Source: Neostapfia colusana
Lineage: Eukaryota; Streptophyta; Magnoliopsida; Poales; Poaceae
Reading direction: 5' to 3'
Assembly: GCA_030760725.1 (NCBI GenBank)
Contig: JASWHV010000005.1
Coordinates: forward strand, 92,820,622-92,884,621
Length of the DNA stretch: 64,000 nt
The notes under the pieces are model-generated. The model ran no database searches and was not told the origin of the DNA. It saw only the letters and a list, made by a program, of their open reading frames with translations. Within the stretch, counting starts at the first letter, position 1, and the number at the start of each line of letters is the position of its first letter. This document shows, piece after piece, positions 1 through 13,500 of the stretch. The position numbers were made by a program, and so were the translations under genes.

Positions 1-708
1 CGGTGTCGCGCGGTGAGAAGGACCGAGGCGGTCTCGGTGGCGCGATGACTTCGTGAGGAGGAGAAAAACAGGGACCGTGCACCGCCTGAGCTGAAGATCT
101 TTTGCACACTCATTTCCCCCAATGACATGTGGGCCCCACAATTCAGTACCTCTTTCCTCAAAATATCTCCAAAGTTTGACAATTATCCAACCCAATTGTT
201 TGAAAATTGGAAACTGAGCTCATTTGACAAGCTTGGACAAATTCCATGCAAATTCAAATGTTCATTTGAATTCTTTGCACATTTGACTCCCTTTGGAAAA
301 ATGGGCAGCAAATCTTTTCAAAAATTAATGAAACTTTGCCTCCCCACTAATTTGCACCGAAGGAATCCAAATATGCCACTTGATCCTTGTGTTAGCTGCT
401 GCAAACAATAGTTTGGACACAACAGTTTTGAATTTCTCATTGTGTCCTTCCCTCACTTGAAGTTTTGAATTTACCTTTAGTCCATCTCTGATTTTTAAAC
501 CCTTCCCTTGCACTTGAGCTCTTCATTTCTGGGGTTTTAATCTAAATGAGGTCCATCCATGCAGTAACCCTAAGTCTGTTTAGAAGAATTCTCACCAATG
601 TTATCATATGTGGGAAAAAGTTTCAACTAAGCCCCTTTTTCATACACATGACTCCAACATTTGTACAAACTCATGTTTCTTTGTATTCACATTTTTGGGA
701 CCTTTACA
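1..708 (-). mobile_element. Partial LTR of element I (B/D family)
   Basis: The U3-side end of a minus-strand LTR. It ends at 708 with the terminal dinucleotide CA (TGTAAAGGTCCC read on the minus strand), the same terminus as the element B LTRs at 14771 and 25139. The upstream text (AT-rich with TTTGAATTC runs and a GC-rich block at 1-100) also parallels the B LTR. From 709 the sequence switches to the LTR of element C, so I is inserted in C. Only one end is visible, so solo LTR versus full element cannot be decided. Confidence 0.8.
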
Positions 709-3577
709 CTATTCTAGCTTGTTCAACAGACTCGCACATGGCTCGGTCCTCAATCGACACAAGCGGAGCTATGGCACCCAGGCCCCAAAGTCCTGCTGCC
801 CTTACTCTCCGCTCAGTCTCATTTTTCTTGCCATGTGATTCATTTGCTCTCTCTAACCGAGTGATGTGCCTCTAGCCTATTCTCGTGAGTAGTTCCAACT
901 ACTCGACCTGTACTGAATCCTACACTAGTTTAGCATTGCAGTGGCTACTAGAGGTTTAAAACCTAAGCCCAAAACCCTGGTTCTCTTGGCTATGCAATTG
1001 GGTTTTCAAACAAGACTCTAATGCATAATTGTAAGAAGTACTTAATGTAAGTTCTCAAAACAATAAAATTTATGAAAACAGCTAATGCAAACAGGAACTT
1101 GCCTTTTCTGCAGGGGAGTAATATATAATAGAAGTTAGTATTCTTCGATCCCTTGATTCTTTTGAGCTCAACTGATCCACACGTCAAGGGATGACTCCGT
1201 CGATGTCCTTCGTCGTGAGCACTATCGATATGAATATGCATAAGTTGTTATAAAGCAATTTAAAGAATTTAGAGACTTAAAGTTCTTAATAACAGAGGCT
1301 GTGTGGAAATGCCAAGAATGGCTTTGTTGCCTCTGTTGTGCAAAGAAACATCAAGAAAACAAATTGCCTTCGGAGTTTAATTATATCCATATCTATGTTC
1401 CTAATGGACATAAGAGATGAGCTAACATGATTTGGGTATAACTACAGAGCCTTATCTCCAATAACTTCGAAATGTTTACAGGAAGCCATAGACTACACAG
1501 GGATTTAGCTTGCCAAATTGCAGCTAAAGTGGAAGGAAATTGTGTCTTCCATAATTCCTACAAGACTCTTATGTATTTCCCCACATACATAAACATGGAA
1601 AACCAATACAGGGAGTTCTAAGGATCATCTTGAGCTGAAATTTTGCATGTCAGTTCCTGGTCACAATAAAGTAATTTTTTCCAAAATTCATGCCTTTTAC
1701 TTGAGTAGTTCTTCCAGAATAATTCCTTAAGTATTCCTAGTAAAAAGAATTAATTCTGAAGTACTGTTCATGTTCATGCCCAATCAAGTGAACTACAATT
1801 TCAAGTATAACTCATAGAGGATGGCTGAATTTTCCTATGGTTGTTGGAGCTATGAATTGCCCAGAAATGATTCTACAAGGTGGGATCATTTTCTGAAAAA
1901 GTTTCTGGACAATTTAGAGTACAGCAGATTGCACTCAGCGAATTCCTACCCAATTCAACTGCAAATGAGATTAAAATTTGCTAGAATGTCAATAATATCC
2001 TAAGGAATAATCTGTCAAAATTTGATGATTTTTGGATGAACCAAACTCCATCAATAATTATTTTTCAAAAAAACTTCAAAGTATTTTCCAGAATTCCTTG
2101 TTGACTTTCATACAAATTGGGTTTCATATTAGGATATATCATTGCAAACTGAATACAACCCAATTTGAATAACTTAATTTGGAGGTTCCTACACAAAGAT
2201 ATGATTTTACAAGTTTTGGGGAAAATGAAAATGACTCTGTTCTATTTTCTAATTTTCAGAGACATAGGATTGGCACTTCATTTGGCCAAGCAAATGAGGT
2301 TCAATGCCTCTGAAATTTTTACTGGAGTTCAATTATATTTGGAAGGATGTCCTGCCAAAAATTGGGAATTTTTGAAACAACAGAACACCTGGAATAAATC
2401 CTACAATATTTTCTTAAATGAATTAATGAGCAAAATCCAGGAATTTTTATAAATATTGGGCTGCACCCCTGGATAGTATATCTGACAGGAATCCAACAAA
2501 ATTTATTTGACAATTTTCAGACAATTCCACACCAAGTTATGGCTATTGGAAGTTTGAACTATTTTCTGAAAACATAGAAAAGTTTAAAACGCTGCCAGTG
2601 GGTCCCACACAACAGCTGCGTCTTCAACCTCGCGCCAAACAGCCGAGCGGCGGCGCCCTCTGGCGAGGGTCACCGGAATCGGCTTTTTGGCCACCTCCCG
2701 ACCCCCTACTCACCGCCCCCCCCCCATTTTTCAGACACGCTGAACGCATTGGTGGGGTCGCCGGCGGCCGGCAATGCCCGGAAAGTGGTGTGCGACGGCG
2801 GCAGCGCCCGCTAGGGTTCTGGCGAGGTCGGGCGAGCCCAATCCTTCAACAAACTCTCGGATATTTGGCTCTAGAGCACCAGTGGAAGGTGTAGAAGCTA
2901 GAAATGGAGGCCAACACTGGTGAAACGGCCCGCAAACCCAGACTCCACGGTGACCCGAGGCCGTTTCCCCATGGTGGCATGAAAAACAGTGATAACTCGG
3001 TCATTTCCATACCTTTTTGCTCGGTTCTTCTTAGAGGAGGGGTGCTAGGATGTGGACAACCTACGTTCAAGCCAGCTCGAGCATTGGGGGATTGTGTAAC
3101 CCGAATTTGGGTTTAAACTGAGCTCGGCTAGTTTTCCGTCGGTTTCAGGAATTTCAGAAATTCTCCACACCTGGTTGATCATTTAATATAAGGATTGCAG
3201 CTACACGATCTAGGGAGTATAGGCACCTTTCTTGTGCAGCGATTTGGATGCGAAGACAGCCGTGGCGCTCTGTCCATGGTGACCCAAAGTGGAATCTGCC
3301 GGTGCTCTCGGGAGCTCGGCGCTGCTCTTCAATTTACGGCCAACAGAAGCCAGCAACGCCGGGTTTGAGTAGGTAGAACGCAAGACCACGCTGTGGCGAT
3401 CATTTTTGCTGTGGAGAGCATGATCACACGAGGTTCGGTTGCGGTGTGCGATCGGTGACACCAAGAGCGGCGATGGCGGTTGTTTATCGCGGGAGCAAAA
3501 CCACCGAGGGTGAGAGTGAGTGGGAGAAGCAAAAGGGCTTTGGTGCACTGGGTGTGTGGAAGATTAGACCGAGCGAC
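709..3577 (-). mobile_element. LTR of element C, left portion
   Basis: This stretch matches the internal organisation of the A-family LTR: the start at 712-830 parallels 4602-4735, including the GTTCAACAG and GACACAAGCGG phrases. It then passes AT-rich text (1240-2590), a GC-rich core (2590-3560) and stops at the insertion of A. The LTR resumes at 30945 after the 5-bp duplication GCGAC (3573-3577 and 30940-30944). A minus-strand open frame in the core (3548-3227) ends in SLHKK before a GT donor-like site, as in the A LTR. Otherwise the region is noncoding. Confidence 0.75.
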
Positions 3578-6500
3578 TGACACGACCCCATGGTCCTGTC
3601 GAGCCAGGATCACGCTGAGGGGTGCTGCGTTGCACAGCACCGGATAACACACATCAAAGGTACAAAGCGTAAGCAAACTTTTATTACATAAAGTTGTTTA
3701 TGAACATTTGTACATCAAAATAAGTTCAGTCTACACTCATGGGCGTAGACTACGCATCAAGTGCACGTTCAGCCCTTGAACGTGTCCTTGCTAGCACACA
3801 AGCACACTAACTCTGCGGCGTGCACGACTCCCACTCGACGGGGTTCCCCTCCTGGGGTTTCGTCTCCTCCTCGGGAGTCCCTTCCTCATAGAACCCTGCA
3901 AAAGCTTCAAACACAAGCAGTGAGCACGATGGCTCAGCAAGACTGACCCGTCTTTCCTAAACATGGAACTTATACATGATGGTTGATAGGTTACATGAGG
4001 AAAAATTCATTTGCAAGGACTCGCCTAATTAGTAAAACCTTACTTTCAAGTTTTAGCAGCAGGTTGTGGAGAACCTTACGCTAAGGCACATGAGAGAGCC
4101 GCAATCAAACAAGAAACGCATTTCGCTAATGTACTTTTCCCAAAGTTGAAAGGAACTTTAGTTAGCTCTAAACTACAACAAACCATTAACAAGCAAAGTC
4201 CATCATTCAATCAGCAACATTTTAAAATGTAACTAGCCTGTTCTTTCTACGTTACGGTACAGTGAACAAGTGGTACTCACTTACCGCGAGGGACGGCGAT
4301 TATAATCGATTTACACCTGCAGGGTTACCCGAACAACCCGTGACGTATGCCCGTACTCGATGTTGCCTACAACAACCATCACGGACGCTGTACACAACTA
4401 TCTTTCACCCGTTAGCCAAATGTTGAACCAGTCCAATCGTCCCGAGCAAGAGGTCTCTGCACGCGCATCTCAGTGCCGACAGCCAATTTACACCTCGAGC
4501 TCTCAACCTATCCTCTGAACGACCAGCTATGCCTCAACACCCAGCTACCCGAGTTACATCGGTTTCCCGGTTCCCATATAGCCAGTAGGTCTTCGGTACT
4601 GTTCTAGCTTGTTCAACAGGCCCGCCGCACGGCTCGGTCCTCAACCGACACAAGCGGAGCTACAGCACACAGGCCCCAAAGTCCTGCTGCCCTTACCCTC
4701 CGCTTGGTCTCATTTTCTTGCCATGTGTTTCATGTGCTATTTCTACCCGAGTCGAGTGCCTCTAGCCTATGCTCGCGAGTAGTTCCAACTACTCGACTTG
4801 TACCGAAGCCTACTCTATCTTAGCTTTGAAGTAGCTAACGGAGTTTTCAATCTTAATCCCAACCCGTGGTTTTCTTGGCTATGCAGTTGGGTTTCCAAAC
4901 AAGACTGTAATGCAAAGAATCGTAATACTCACCTAAGTGCTCAAAACAATAAAAATTTGTAAAAGTTAATGCAAACCGGAGCTTGCCTTGCTGCTCTTGG
5001 TCGTAGGCTAGCTGTTCCTCCAGAGTAATGAACTCTAGGACTTCGGGTTCCTCCTCGACCTTAGCGACTACATGATAGAAGAAGTACATGTATCAATTTA
5101 AATGCATTTGTATTAAGTTTGAACTTGTGAAACTTATAAGTCCCACTAGACAGACTCAATGACTATGAAACTTTTACTGTGGCTTGGTTAGAACCTAAAC
5201 AGAGACTTGGTCAAGTTTTAGTTGCAGCAAAGCTCATTTGAGCCCTCCACAATTAATTATGTACTGGACCTTATTTGAAGGCTTTTAGGTTGTTCTAAGG
5301 ATTTTCATGAAACAAACTATGACTTTCTGAAAACTAGATTTTCAGAGGGTTCTAATGGAGTTGGTCTCACTTAATTTGGAGGTTCCTAGCTAAGGATCTG
5401 AGCTAAACAATTTCAGAGGAATTTCTGAAAATGTTTCTGAACATTTTCTATTTTCTCTGGAACAGTTTCACTAATCACACCATTAGGTGGATCAAATGAG
5501 CTCAAATGGATCTGAAATTTTTATGATAGTTCAGGGATATTGTGGTGAACATTTCAGCAAAATTTCAGGATTTTCCTCCAAAGGATTCTCCAGTTAAAAT
5601 TCCAACCAGTTTAAACTTTGAGGAATTAATTCTGGAGAAATAAAGGTTTTCATGAAGTGAAACTTGATTTGCTGGAAAGTACTCAGAGAGATGAATCCAA
5701 CAAAATTTGGTTCACTCGATTTGGAGTTTTCTAGCCCAAGTTATGAGGATTTGAAGTTTGAACTGAACTGAAATTTGGGGAAAAGTTTACACTCCTGCTC
5801 GTGGGCCCTGCACACAGTGCGTCGTCTCCCTCCTCGCGCCAACTGCAAGGCAGCGGCGATCTCCGGCGACCTTCGCCGGAATCGAGTTCCCGGCCACCCC
5901 CGGCCCGAAACTCGCCGCCTGCCCCTTTTCTGACCCCCTGGATTCGATGGTGGGATCGCCGGCCGCCGGCGATGACCGGAAACCCGTGCGCACCAGTGAC
6001 AGCACCTGCTAGGGTTCGGGTGAGGTCGGTCCCGCTCTCCCGTGCACCAAATAGATCGGAAATCAGGCGGAGAGCATCAGTAGAGCATGGGGAACACGAA
6101 CCAGGGCTGGGTGGAAGCTGGAAATACCGGCAACTATGCTCTCGACGGTGAGCCGAGGTGCTCAGCCATGGCGGCGGGGAAAACGGCCATATCATGGCCG
6201 ATTCTCGATGGTTTTCTCTGATTCCAGTTCGAGCGTGGGCACTATCGTGCGTAGAAGCTACTAGGTAACGAGCTTGTCCAACCCTCGCGTATAGAGCACG
6301 AATTTCACCCGAAGGTGAGCTCGGTCCTTATGAACTGATCACGAGTAAATTTGGAAATTCTCGGCCGAGGGTTGATCAATCGCCAAACGGCTTTCGGCTA
6401 CTCCATCTACATACAATCACGCAACTTTCTTGTGTCGAGAAGAGGACGTGATAACGGTTGTGTTGTGCTGTCCACCAGAGCCCGATCGGCGGCGATGCTC

Positions 6501-7493
6501 GGTCCGCCGGAGAAACGGTTTGGTATAGCTCGAGAACGCTTGCTCACTGGCCAACACGGGGTCTAGGAGGTTGCTCACGATCTCCCGGTGCCGTTTTTCT
6601 GTGGAGGAGGCTGTGCTCGCGAGTGATCAGACTTGATCAAGCGTGAGCCCGAGCGGAGGCGGTTGCAGTGGAAGAACAGGCCGAGTGCGTCGGTAGCTCG
6701 GGGAATAGGTGATGGGAGCACGCCGGGGAGGGGATAAGAAGCCCGGCGACTGGTCTCCGGCTTGGGGCACGCAGCAGGAGCTGGCGCCGGCTGCCCCCCG
6801 GTGGCGCGCACGCACTGCACCCGGGAACCGAGTGAGCTGTGTTTCAGTCGGTTTGTTTTGAAGTAGTGGCTGACATGTGGGTCCCACTTCTAATTTTAAC
6901 CTCTGATATTTACTCCTAATCACTGTTGTAAACAGTGAGCCCCATAATACCCCTGGTAATTCAAATTATTCACCCATGAGCCATTTGAATTGAGTAGAAT
7001 TCAAATTGGGTTTGGTTTGAATGAATTTCAGCACAAGTTCAGTTTTGAATTCAAATAAAGTTTGAATTTGTCCCACTTAGGTTATGTCAAGATCAACTCC
7101 AAATGGAGTGAAAATTGGTGTGTGGGCTCACAAAAATGTGCTGAATAAGAATATGCCTCCCACTTTTGAATTCATGGGATAAAAACAGTTTGAATTTGAA
7201 TATGGTTTCAAACTGCCCTCTTTCTAACTATACCCAAAATGACCTAAAAAGGTTTTGAATTTGGGTGAAACTTGGCATGGACATCCTTAGCAATGTGTAG
7301 GAGTTTTCATATGTCCAGTCCACCTATGTCACATGTGGGAAATACCACTTTTGCAATATGTGAGTTTGTTCTCTAATGAGCATGTTGATGGTGGTTACTT
7401 GCTCTTCATTTGTGTTCATCAACTTACTTCAAATGAGGTGTGTGGTGTGGTGATGAACACTTCAAATATGTGTCAAAAACTGAGGTCCTTACA
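3578..7493 (-). repeat. 3' LTR of element A (3916 bp)
   Basis: Bounded by TGACACGACC at 3578 and CCTTACA at 7493 on the plus strand, followed directly by the polypurine tract. It aligns over its whole length with 27026-30939. The layout read on the minus strand is an AT-rich U3-like part (7493-6900), a GC-rich core (6850-5780), a long AT-rich stretch, conserved blocks near 4750-4300 and a short end with a poly(A)-signal-like AATAAA close to the terminus. It holds a copy of the candidate LTR-encoded spliced ORF: exon 2 at 5067-4987 and exon 3 at 3895-3807, with the exon 3 acceptor CAG intact, but the exon 1 donor at 6425 changed from GT to TT. Confidence 0.93.
3807..5067 (-). CDS. LTR-internal candidate spliced ORF, exons 2-3 (A 3' LTR copy)
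   Basis: Function unknown. Exon 2 (5067-4987) follows a TGTAG acceptor and reads VAKVEEEPEVLEF... to DQEQQ, then a donor AG|GCAAGC (GC-type). Exon 3 (3895-3807) follows TTTTGCAG and reads GFYEEGTPEEE... to TPQS and a stop at 3807-3809. Both junctions fall in phase 1, so the frame stays open. The protein is short and strongly acidic. Exon 1 would lie in the GC-rich core and end at 6425, where the donor is damaged in this copy. Because this is the 3' LTR, it would lie in the 3' UTR of an element transcript. No RNA evidence is available. Confidence 0.35.
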
Positions 7494-7528
7494 TTCCTCC
7501 CCCCTTAAAAGAATCTCGTCCCGAGATT
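7494..7528 (-). promoter_or_regulatory. Element A polypurine tract and 17-bp palindrome
   Basis: On the minus strand an AAGGGGGGAGG tract (7494-7510) abuts the 3' LTR: the primer for plus-strand DNA synthesis. Just upstream is the inverted repeat AATCTCGGGACGAGATT (7512-7528), 7-bp arms around a 3-bp centre. The same palindrome-tract pair precedes the LTR start in B, D/C, E and G. Confidence 0.85.
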
Positions 7529-7562
7529 ATAAGGTGAAAATGAGAGAGAGGACGGTGGAAAA

Positions 7563-9158
7563 TTACTGGATATGCGACGTGAAAAAGTTGGGGTAGTTAG
7601 CGTGAAGAAATCCTTCGCTCTCCCATGTCGCTTCATCCATGGAGTGATTACTCCATAGAACCTTGTAGAACCACAACGTACGGTTGCGTGTGGTTCGGGC
7701 CTTTTCATCAATAATCTGCACCGGTTCCTCCCGATAAGTGAGATCCGGTTGCAGTTCTTCAATGTCTTCCAGCTGAATGGTAGTTGATAGCTTAAAAAAC
7801 TTCCTCAGCTGGGCAATGTGAAAGACGTCGTGCACACCAGAAAGTGCTTCTGGTAATTTCAGCCGGTATGCTACCAATCCATATCTTTCGGTAATCTGAA
7901 ATGGACCGATGAATCGGGGTGCCAACTTTCCCCTCACCCCGAATCTATTTACGCCCTTCATTGCAGACACCCGTAGATATACGTGATCTCCAACTTTGAA
8001 TTGTAATGGGCGCCTTCTCCGGTCCGCATACTGTTTCTGACGGGATTGAGCGGCTTTTAGGTTCGCTTGAATCAGTCGAACCTTTTCTTCCGCGTTGTTG
8101 ACAAGGTCAATCCCGAAGGTAACCCTTTCGCCAGATTCACACCAATTCAGTGGTGTGTGGCATTTTCTCCCGTATAGCGCCTCGTAGGGCGCCATCTTTA
8201 TGCTGGCTTGGTACCCATTGTTGTACGAGAACTCGGCTAACAGTAAGTGATCATCCCAATTCTTGTCGTGGTTGATAGCGCAAGCTCGTAGCATGTCTTC
8301 TAGGATCTGATTTACCCGCTCGGTTTGCCCATCCGTCTGCGGGTGGTACGCTGAACTACGGATCAGCTTTGTTCCCAATGCAGCGTGCCGCTGCTCCCAA
8401 GAAAGGGACACAAATAAAGTGCCCCGATCCGATATGATAGTACGGGGTACGCCGTACAAGCATAGGATCCGTGAGATGTACAGTTCAGCGTACTTCTTGG
8501 CGTTGTAGTTGGTGTTGACCGGGATGAAATGGGCAACCTTGGTGAGCCGATCGACGATCACCCACACAGAATCATGCTTCTGAAGAGTGGTGGGTAAACC
8601 GACGATGAAATCCATGCTCACATCCTCCCACTTCCAGGCAGGAATGCCCAATGGTTGCAGCAGTCCCGGTTTCCGCATATGGTCTGCCTTCACCCTTCGA
8701 CATGTATCACACTCGGACACGTATTTTGCAGTCTCACGCTTCATCCGTGTCCACCAAAACTTGCTTCTGAGTTCTTGATACATCTTGTTGCTGCCGGGGT
8801 GAATAGAAAACTTTGACAAGTGAGCCTCATCAAAGATTTTCTTCCGTAATTCCGCGTTACGGGGTACCACGATCCGGTCCTTGAACCATAGGACGCCGTC
8901 TCCGTTCTTCTGGAAACATTTCAACTCCCCATTGTCTACACGTCTCCGCAAATGCGACATGCCCTTGTCATTCTTCTGTGCTGTCGCTATCTCTTCACGG
9001 ATGGTGGGGATCAAAGCTAAGTTGTAGAGAGGTCCATGTGGAATCACATGCAGTGGTGGTTCGCCCTCTTCCAAAGGTGTGATGGTCAGATTGTTGACGT
9101 GTGACTTGCGGCTCAGCGCATCTGCCACTACGTTTGCCTTGCCCGGATGATAATGGAT
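7563..9158 (-). pseudogene. Element A integrase and chromodomain (3' part of pol)
   Basis: An open frame of 520 codons read on the minus strand from 9128, entered from a stop at 9159-9161. It begins with the RNase H end (ADALSRK). The HHCC zinc-binding region follows (HLSKFSIHPGSNKMY, then CDTCRRVK). The catalytic triad of a DDE integrase is visible: the first Asp in SMDFIVGLP, the second in ISDRG, and the Glu in TDGQTERVNQILEDM. After a GPY/F-like stretch (GPFQITER) the C-terminus holds a chromodomain-like segment (TLWFYKVLWSNHSMDEATWE), as in plant chromoviruses, which targets insertion to chromatin. The integrase itself looks intact, but the frame is cut off from RT by stops and frameshifts, so it would not be made as part of a polyprotein. 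Confidence 0.9.
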
Positions 9159-10515
9159 CTATATTTTGTAATCCTTTATCAGTTCTAACCATCTTCGTTG
9201 CCTCATGTTCAGCTCCTTCTGAGTGAATATGTGCTTGAGCCTTTTGTGGTCGGTATATAAATGTACGAGGTTACCGAGTAGGTAGTGCCTCCACATTTTC
9301 AGTGCAAGTACTACGGCAGCGAGCTCCAAGTCGTGAGTTGGATATTTTACTCATGGTTTCTAAGCTGCCGTGATACATAGCGACCACTCTTCAGTCTTGC
9401 ATCAGCACACATCCGAGCCCAATGCCGGATGCATCGCAGTACACATCGAATGGTTTGGTTGTGTCTGGCTGCGCCAAAACCGGTGCTGATGTCAGGTGCT
9501 TGACTAATGCCTTGAATGCTGCTTCACACGCTGGACTCCAAACATATTTGGTAGCCTTCTTCAGCAGCCCCGTCATAGGCTTGGCAATCTTTGAGAAGTT
9601 CGGGATGAACCTCCGTTAATATCCCGCGAGTCCGAGGAAACTCCGTACCTCGTGAACAGACCTCGGGGATTTCCAATTCAGCACTTGAGTGATCTTGCTC
9701 GGGTCTACAGCGATACCCTCCGTTGAGATGATATGCCCGAGAAAAGGCACTTGCGATATCCAAAACTCACATTTGCTGAATTTTGCGTATAACTTGTGAT
9801 CCCGCTGCCGTTGCAAGACTATACGCAGATGCTTCTTGTGATCTTCCTCCGACTTGGGATATACCAGGATGTCATCGATGAAGACCACGACAAACCTGTC
9901 CACCTCCGGCATGAATACTGAGTTCATCAAATACATGAAGTGAGCTGGAGCATTGGTGAGGCCGAAGGACATGACCAGGTACTAATAAAGTCCGTACCTT
10001 GTCGAGAAAGCTGTCTTTGGAATGTCCTCAGCCCTTATCTTAATCTGATGGTACCCTGATCTTAAATCCATCTTGGAAAAGATCTTTGCTTCGACCAACT
10101 GATCAAACAACATGTCGATCCGTGGTAACGGGTACTTGTTTTTGATGGTTACAGCATTCAATGGACGATAGTCCACGCAAAGCCGTAACGTCTCATCCTT
10201 CTTCTTCACGAATAATGCCGAACAGCCCCATGGCGAGGAGCTCGGCCTAATAAAACCCTTCTCCAGAAGGTCCATGAGCTGAGTCTTCAGTTCAGCCAAT
10301 TCCTTGGGCGCCATCTTGTACGGCCTTCGGGATATTGGCATGGTTCCTGGTGCAAGTTCAATCTTGAACTCCACCTCTCTATCGGGCGGCATCCCCGGCA
10401 AATCATCCGGGAATACGTCAGGGAACTCTCGGACCACTGGAATATCTTCCAATCTGATGGTTGTGGCTTGATAGACACTTGGAAGTTTTATTTCTGGACT
10501 GTCCAGAAATAAGGA
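9159..10515 (-). pseudogene. Element A reverse transcriptase and RNase H
   Basis: Continuation of the A polyprotein on the other side of the B insertion. RT motifs are visible: KMDLRSGYHQ, AFSTRYGLY, MSFGLTNAP and the catalytic FIDDILVY. RNase H follows (FDVYCDASGIGLGCVL). The frame is broken by TAG at 9982-9984 (a Glu codon in related copies), TAA at 9616-9618 (a Tyr codon), TGA at 9391-9393, at least one indel between 9390 and 9160, and TAG at 9159-9161. The catalytic Asp pair itself is intact. Upstream the sequence stops at 10515, where B is inserted; the coding sequence resumes at 25144. Confidence 0.92.
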
Positions 10516-10520
10516 ATGAG
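10516..10520. repeat. Target-site duplication of element B (left copy)
   Basis: ATGAG here and again at 25140-25144, directly outside the two B LTRs: the 5-bp staggered cut expected of a gypsy integrase. Confidence 0.9.
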
Positions 10521-13500
10521 TGACGCGACCCGCTCAACCGAGACAGGCCACTCGCCCGGGAATCGCATTGGGAGGTGCCGTGTTGTGCGGCACCGAACAG
10601 CACACATATGAGGAACACTGTATTACATAAAACAATAGCGGAAGCTTACAAGTTTTGTTTTGTAAATACTTTACATCATGTAACTACAGCGGAAGTCTAT
10701 ATCAACTCACGTCGAATAACTAAGAGCACTCGAGATGAAGTCCAGCCCGCGGACTCCTCTCGCTAGCAACACGAAGACAAGCAGCAGCGGCTGGGTTCTC
10801 CATGTGTTACCTGACTCGGAAGTCCCCGAGTCTCACCGGACAACCTTCTTTCAGCATCGTTGTTAACCTGCAAAACCACTTATATAGCAAGCGTGAGCAC
10901 ATAGGCTTAGAAAGTCTGACCCGTCTCTCCTAAACAAGAAACTCTACATGCACGATGGTTGCAATTGGGTCGGCTACATTTGTATAAAGGACTCGCCTAA
11001 AGTTGATCCTTAACTTTCAGGTTTTTAGCTTCATTGTGCAGACCTTGAGCCGAAAAGCATCGCAACTCCACATTCAAACAAGAAACGCTTTGTTACGATG
11101 CTCCTTGCACAAAGTGAAAGTAAAGTTTAATGAGCCTATCTCTAATTCAATCATGGTTGCAATACAAGTTATAGCACAGCCTTATCAAGTTCAAAAGAAT
11201 AACCAGTTCAGTTATTACTACGTCAAGACGCAGTGGGCAAGTATGCTCATATAACCACGAGCGACGGTGATTCGAATCAGTACACGCCCGGACTACACGA
11301 CACGTACACCCGTACTCCGAGTTGCCGGCAGCAACCTCGACTGACGTTGTACGCGGCCACCTTTCCCAAGATCTTCCACATTGGACGCAGTCCAACTGCC
11401 CCGAGTACGCAAGCTCCCTCAAGGTACATACCCACTGTGGTATGTTCTTGAGCGAGGTACCTCCTGCTACCCTGACGCCGAAAGCCTAAGGCAGTTGGAA
11501 AAGTTCCACTATGGATCTCCCAAGGTACATAGGTTTCCTGGGTCCCATATAGCCAGTATGTGCCCGGTACACAACTCAAACTTGTCCAACAGGGCCAAGC
11601 ACGGACGGGCCTTAACCGACACAGGCAGGGCTATGCACGCACGGCCTGCAACCTGCTGCATCTAAACCTCCCTGCCCGGTCCCCATTTCTTATGTGTGAA
11701 CTTTCCTCATCTTTTCTAATTCGGACCCGTTCCGAGTAAACCAGCCCTAAACTCGCGAGTAGATTCCAACTACTCGACTTCTACCGGACCTTTCCTACTA
11801 ACATTAGCGTAGCCAAATTCCCTCGAGGAGTTGCTATTCTACCCTTTCCCTCTTAGGTGTTTCTGGTCATGCAAGTGGGGTTTTTAATATCATCTAGACG
11901 TAATGCAATCAACGAGGCAAAGCTATGATCTCTACAAATGAAAATGCTTTATAAAACGGTTCAAATGCAAACCGGGGCTTGCCTGTTTTGCAGGTGACTA
12001 CTGTTACAATCAGTTAGTGACGATCACTTGGAGCTTGACCACTTGTCCTCCTCCCTCCTTGATCTTCACTTCCAATCCTCCTCACCTTCTTCACGTATAT
12101 GCTACACGATATGATCATGCATATGCATTTAATTGAAAAGCTTTTGCTCATAAGATCTAAAGACCATTTTAAAACTGGAACTTTGTTGAAGAATTTAAAA
12201 TGACACTGGTGCTAGTGGTTTGGGTTGGACTTAAACACTAAGATCAAGTGTTGAGTGCTTCTTCCCACTTAAGTGTTGCTCACCTCAAGAGATCACACAT
12301 GACAGTGGTGATCCAGAGCTCTAATGGAGCTGAGAATTTTCATGTGAGTTTCTTGTCACAAGAAAGTCCTCTGGACCAAAATTTAGCACATTTCATGGAA
12401 TGGTTTATTCAGAATAATTCTCTAAGTGTTTAGTCAAAGATGAATTAATTCTGAGGTAACATCCATGTTCATGTCAAACTCAGTGAACCACAATTTCAAT
12501 TATAGTTTATAGAGTCTACATGAATGTTCCTAGGATTTTTGGAGCTAGGAATTTCCCAGAACTGAATTTACAGTTTTGGAAATTCTCTGAAAATGTTTCT
12601 GTATTCATTTGAATACAGGAACTTACAATCTGAATTACCCTGATCAATTCAACTCCAAATGAGATGAAACTTTTACAGGAGTCTAATAACACCCTAGAGA
12701 ATATTCTGGCAAAATTTGAGGATTTTTGGATAAACCAAACTCCCTCTATAATTCTTTTGCTGAAAAGCTTTAGAGAATTTTCCAGAACTAAATAAAGACT
12801 TTCATACAAATTGGGTTGCATAATTGGATAGAGTTTGTCAATCTGAATCTAACCCAATTTGAATCACTAAATTTGGAGGTTCCTAGCAAAAGTTATGCTC
12901 TTCTAAAGTTTGGGGAAAAATCTGGGATTTGAATAAATCCGGGGAAAAGTTTAAACCTGACTGTGGGCCATGGGGCACGTGTCAGCTGCTGAGGAAGTGC
13001 CACACGGGCTACAGAATTATTTCCCACGCTTTCACAGCCGATCCCGCGCCACAGAGTATCCGGCCCGTTTTCCCCGAGTCGCTGACACGCGGGCCCAGGG
13101 AGGTCGTCTTCCACCTCTCGCTCCCGCGCGATTCCGCCGTCGGGCTCGCCGGAGAAGCTCCGGGATCCGTCGTCCGGCCCTCTCAGCTGCTGAAACTCGC
13201 CGCCAGCCCCTATTTCAATGTGAGGAACATGCTGGTGGGGTTTGCTCGAGCCGGTAGGGCTCCCAAACTAGCCCGCGACGGCGCAACGGTTCGGACGAAG
13301 TCCGGCGATGTCGCCCCGACGCCCTAAGCCTTCTAGGCTTCGGTTTCCAAGCTCTAGAGCACCAGCGGACGCTAGGGATCATCGACGTGGAAAGGAAATG
13401 GCTCGGGGATGGCTCTAACTTAGGGTTCACCGTGCACCCGCATCTCCCCGCCATAGCCGCCTTCGGAAAGCTTGAATTTGCACCGTGCACAGGGTGTTCC

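Noticed and set aside
5731..6195. Minus-strand frame of 154 codons in the GC core of the A 3' LTR
   Set aside because: Not kept as one frame in the other LTR copies and it has no matching donor phase; treated as chance openness in GC-rich DNA.
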